From the NCBI GenBank assembly GCA_002762735.1, contig PCVV01000047.1, forward strand, positions 6,282 through 18,915: a DNA stretch of 12,634 nucleotides. The letters run 5' to 3'. Shown piece by piece: positions 11,926-12,634 of this stretch. The number at the start of each line of letters is the position of its first letter. The stretch's first letter is position 1. Source of the DNA: Candidatus Pacearchaeota archaeon CG11_big_fil_rev_8_21_14_0_20_30_13 (GTDB lineage: Archaea; Nanobdellota; Nanobdellia; Pacearchaeales; GW2011-AR1). Below the pieces are notes generated by a model that saw only the letters and a program-made list of their open reading frames with translations, ran no database searches and was not told the DNA's origin. A program made the translations under genes and the position numbers.

Positions 11926-12231
11926 CTAATCTAACCAGACAGTAAAAAAATAATGAATGGTCAAGTAACCCACTGAAATTAGGATTAAAGCGTCAAGGAT
12001 TTCATTAAAACGATATTGTAGGCAGAGTATTAAATTTATTACAGCAGTAATCAGAAATCCTGTAGGAAGTGTTTTGGGCTTTGAGAGAAAAAAGAAAGTG
12101 GATAAAAAACTGACTCCTCCCCACATAAGCCACATTGAAATGAAGAAATTTGACTCTCCGAGTTCAATTAAAATGGAGAGAAGAATTATCGATGCTGTTA
12201 GGAACAAACATCTAAGATTATAGGTACTCAT
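11926..12231 (-). CDS. Small multi-helix membrane protein, hypothetical
   Basis: The 101-residue protein has about four hydrophobic segments, near residues 6-23, 29-49, 56-72 and 80-98, and few charged residues outside the loops (KPK around 51-53, YRFNE around 73-77). I do not recognise a family. A ribosome binding site AAAGGT has its AGGT core 5 nt before the ATG at 12231, and a TATA-like box lies about 36 nt upstream, so this is an independently transcribed gene with a short leader. It precedes the promoter of the 48/69-residue pair, and its ribosome binding site is almost identical to theirs. Confidence 0.65.
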   Translation of the reverse strand: MSTYNLRCLFLTASIILLSILIELGESNFFISMWLMWGGVSFLSTFFFLSKPKTLPTGFLITAVINLILCLQYRFNEILDALILISVGYLTIHYFFTVWLD

Positions 12232-12262
12232 TTTTTACCTTTAACATTTTGTTTTTATTTTG

Positions 12263-12272
12263 TTAATTAAAA
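12263..12272 (-). promoter_or_regulatory. TATA-like box of the 101-residue membrane protein gene
   Basis: On the minus strand TTTTAATTAA lies about 25 nt before a predicted transcription start near 12242. This gives a leader of about 11 nt with an AAAGGT ribosome binding site. Confidence 0.45.
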
Positions 12273-12296
12273 CCCCCTTGAACCGGAAGCTGAGAA

Positions 12297-12634
12297 CTAT
12301 TTTTTGATTTGTTCGATGAAATATAAACGACCACCCCTCTTGCTTCCAAAAGAAACTTCAAAAAGAAGATGGATTTCTTTTGAAACTTTCAAAAGAACAT
12401 AACTCTTATCTTTCAAATTGAAAATTCCTAAGGGGGTCACTCTTTGTTTATGAGGATCACCAATTTTTACCAATGTTTCAACTCCCCATTTAATTTTTGG
12501 AATAAACCATTCTCCTGCACAACCGGATTCTTCTGGAAAGAAATCAATAAGTGTTTTTTTGTAGCTATCTCTTTCTGGAGAAACTAAAATAGAACTTTCT
12601 ATTGAGCATCCTTTTTGGATTGAAGGATATTTTT
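12297..12634 (-). CDS. Unrecognised protein, C-terminal part only
   Basis: An open minus-strand frame enters from the right edge and stops with TAG at 12297-12299, giving 111 visible codons. The visible part is mixed alpha/beta and soluble. It begins YPSIQKGCSIESSILVSPER and has a central GCAGEWFIPKIKWGVETLVK. It ends in regular hydrophobic strands (YVLLKVSKEIHLLFEVSF) and a basic SKRGGRLYFIEQIKK tail. Two Cys are visible, but no catalytic motif. Codon use resembles the neighbouring genes and no stop interrupts the frame. I cannot assign a family without the N-terminal part. Confidence 0.7.
   Translation of the reverse strand, partial: KYPSIQKGCSIESSILVSPERDSYKKTLIDFFPEESGCAGEWFIPKIKWGVETLVKIGDPHKQRVTPLGIFNLKDKSYVLLKVSKEIHLLFEVSFGSKRGGRLYFIEQIKK

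Overview
The window is archaeal. It carries archaeal SecD/SecF, archaeal-type RNA polymerase subunits (Rpo3, Rpo4, Rpo10), L21e, a DUF655 protein and an RNase P Rpr2/Rpp21-like protein. One tRNA has a bulge-helix-bulge intron, and TATA-like boxes lie about 25 nt upstream of start codons. The DNA is strongly AT-rich, the genes are compact and closely packed, and the 5S rRNA gene stands apart from 16S/23S genes. This fits a small-genome DPANN lineage such as Woesearchaeota, Pacearchaeota or Nanoarchaeota. The lineage assignment is an inference from style and gene sequence, not from a database search.

Layout. (1) Bases 1-5354, minus strand: a tightly packed export and glycosylation operon transcribed secF, secD, a membrane metal-hydrolase-like gene, then an STT3/AglB oligosaccharyltransferase that runs off the left edge. 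(2) Bases 5436-6421: a stable-RNA hub. The 5S rRNA gene (minus) and tRNA-Leu(TAG) (plus) diverge from a very short double promoter. tRNA-Arg(CCT) follows, then two near-identical 68-bp tandem units that each end in a degenerate copy of the tRNA-Arg 3' end, then a small HNH nuclease gene and an intron-containing tRNA-Gly(TCC). (3) Bases 6432-7354: a small membrane protein overlapping a probable RNase P subunit gene by ATGA, a convergent two-helix membrane protein, and rpoN (Rpo10). (4) Bases 7482-7634: a 50-residue zinc-ribbon protein with a clear Shine-Dalgarno site. (5) Bases 7699-11342, plus strand: an information-processing operon in the order L21e, rpo4, DUF655, uS13, uS4, uS11, a small unknown gene, rpo3. 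(6) Bases 11449-12634, minus strand: a hairpin terminator, three small membrane proteins that share the same AGGT-type ribosome binding site, and the 3' part of an unrecognised gene.

How it works together. Region 1 couples Sec-dependent export with N-glycosylation of the exported chains. Regions 2-5 concern tRNA maturation, transcription and ribosome assembly. Most major promoters put the TATA-like box 24-27 nt from the start codon, which implies leaderless mRNAs. The small zinc-ribbon and small membrane genes instead have short leaders with an AGGT Shine-Dalgarno core.

I see no CRISPR array, transposase, toxin-antitoxin or recognisable defence cassette. The strongest unexplained signal is the pair of tandem units derived in part from the tRNA-Arg 3' end, next to a free-standing HNH gene. 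Other points of interest are a PDZ-like insertion in SecD, a substituted metal-ligand position in the STT3 protein and an acidic N-terminal extension on uS11.
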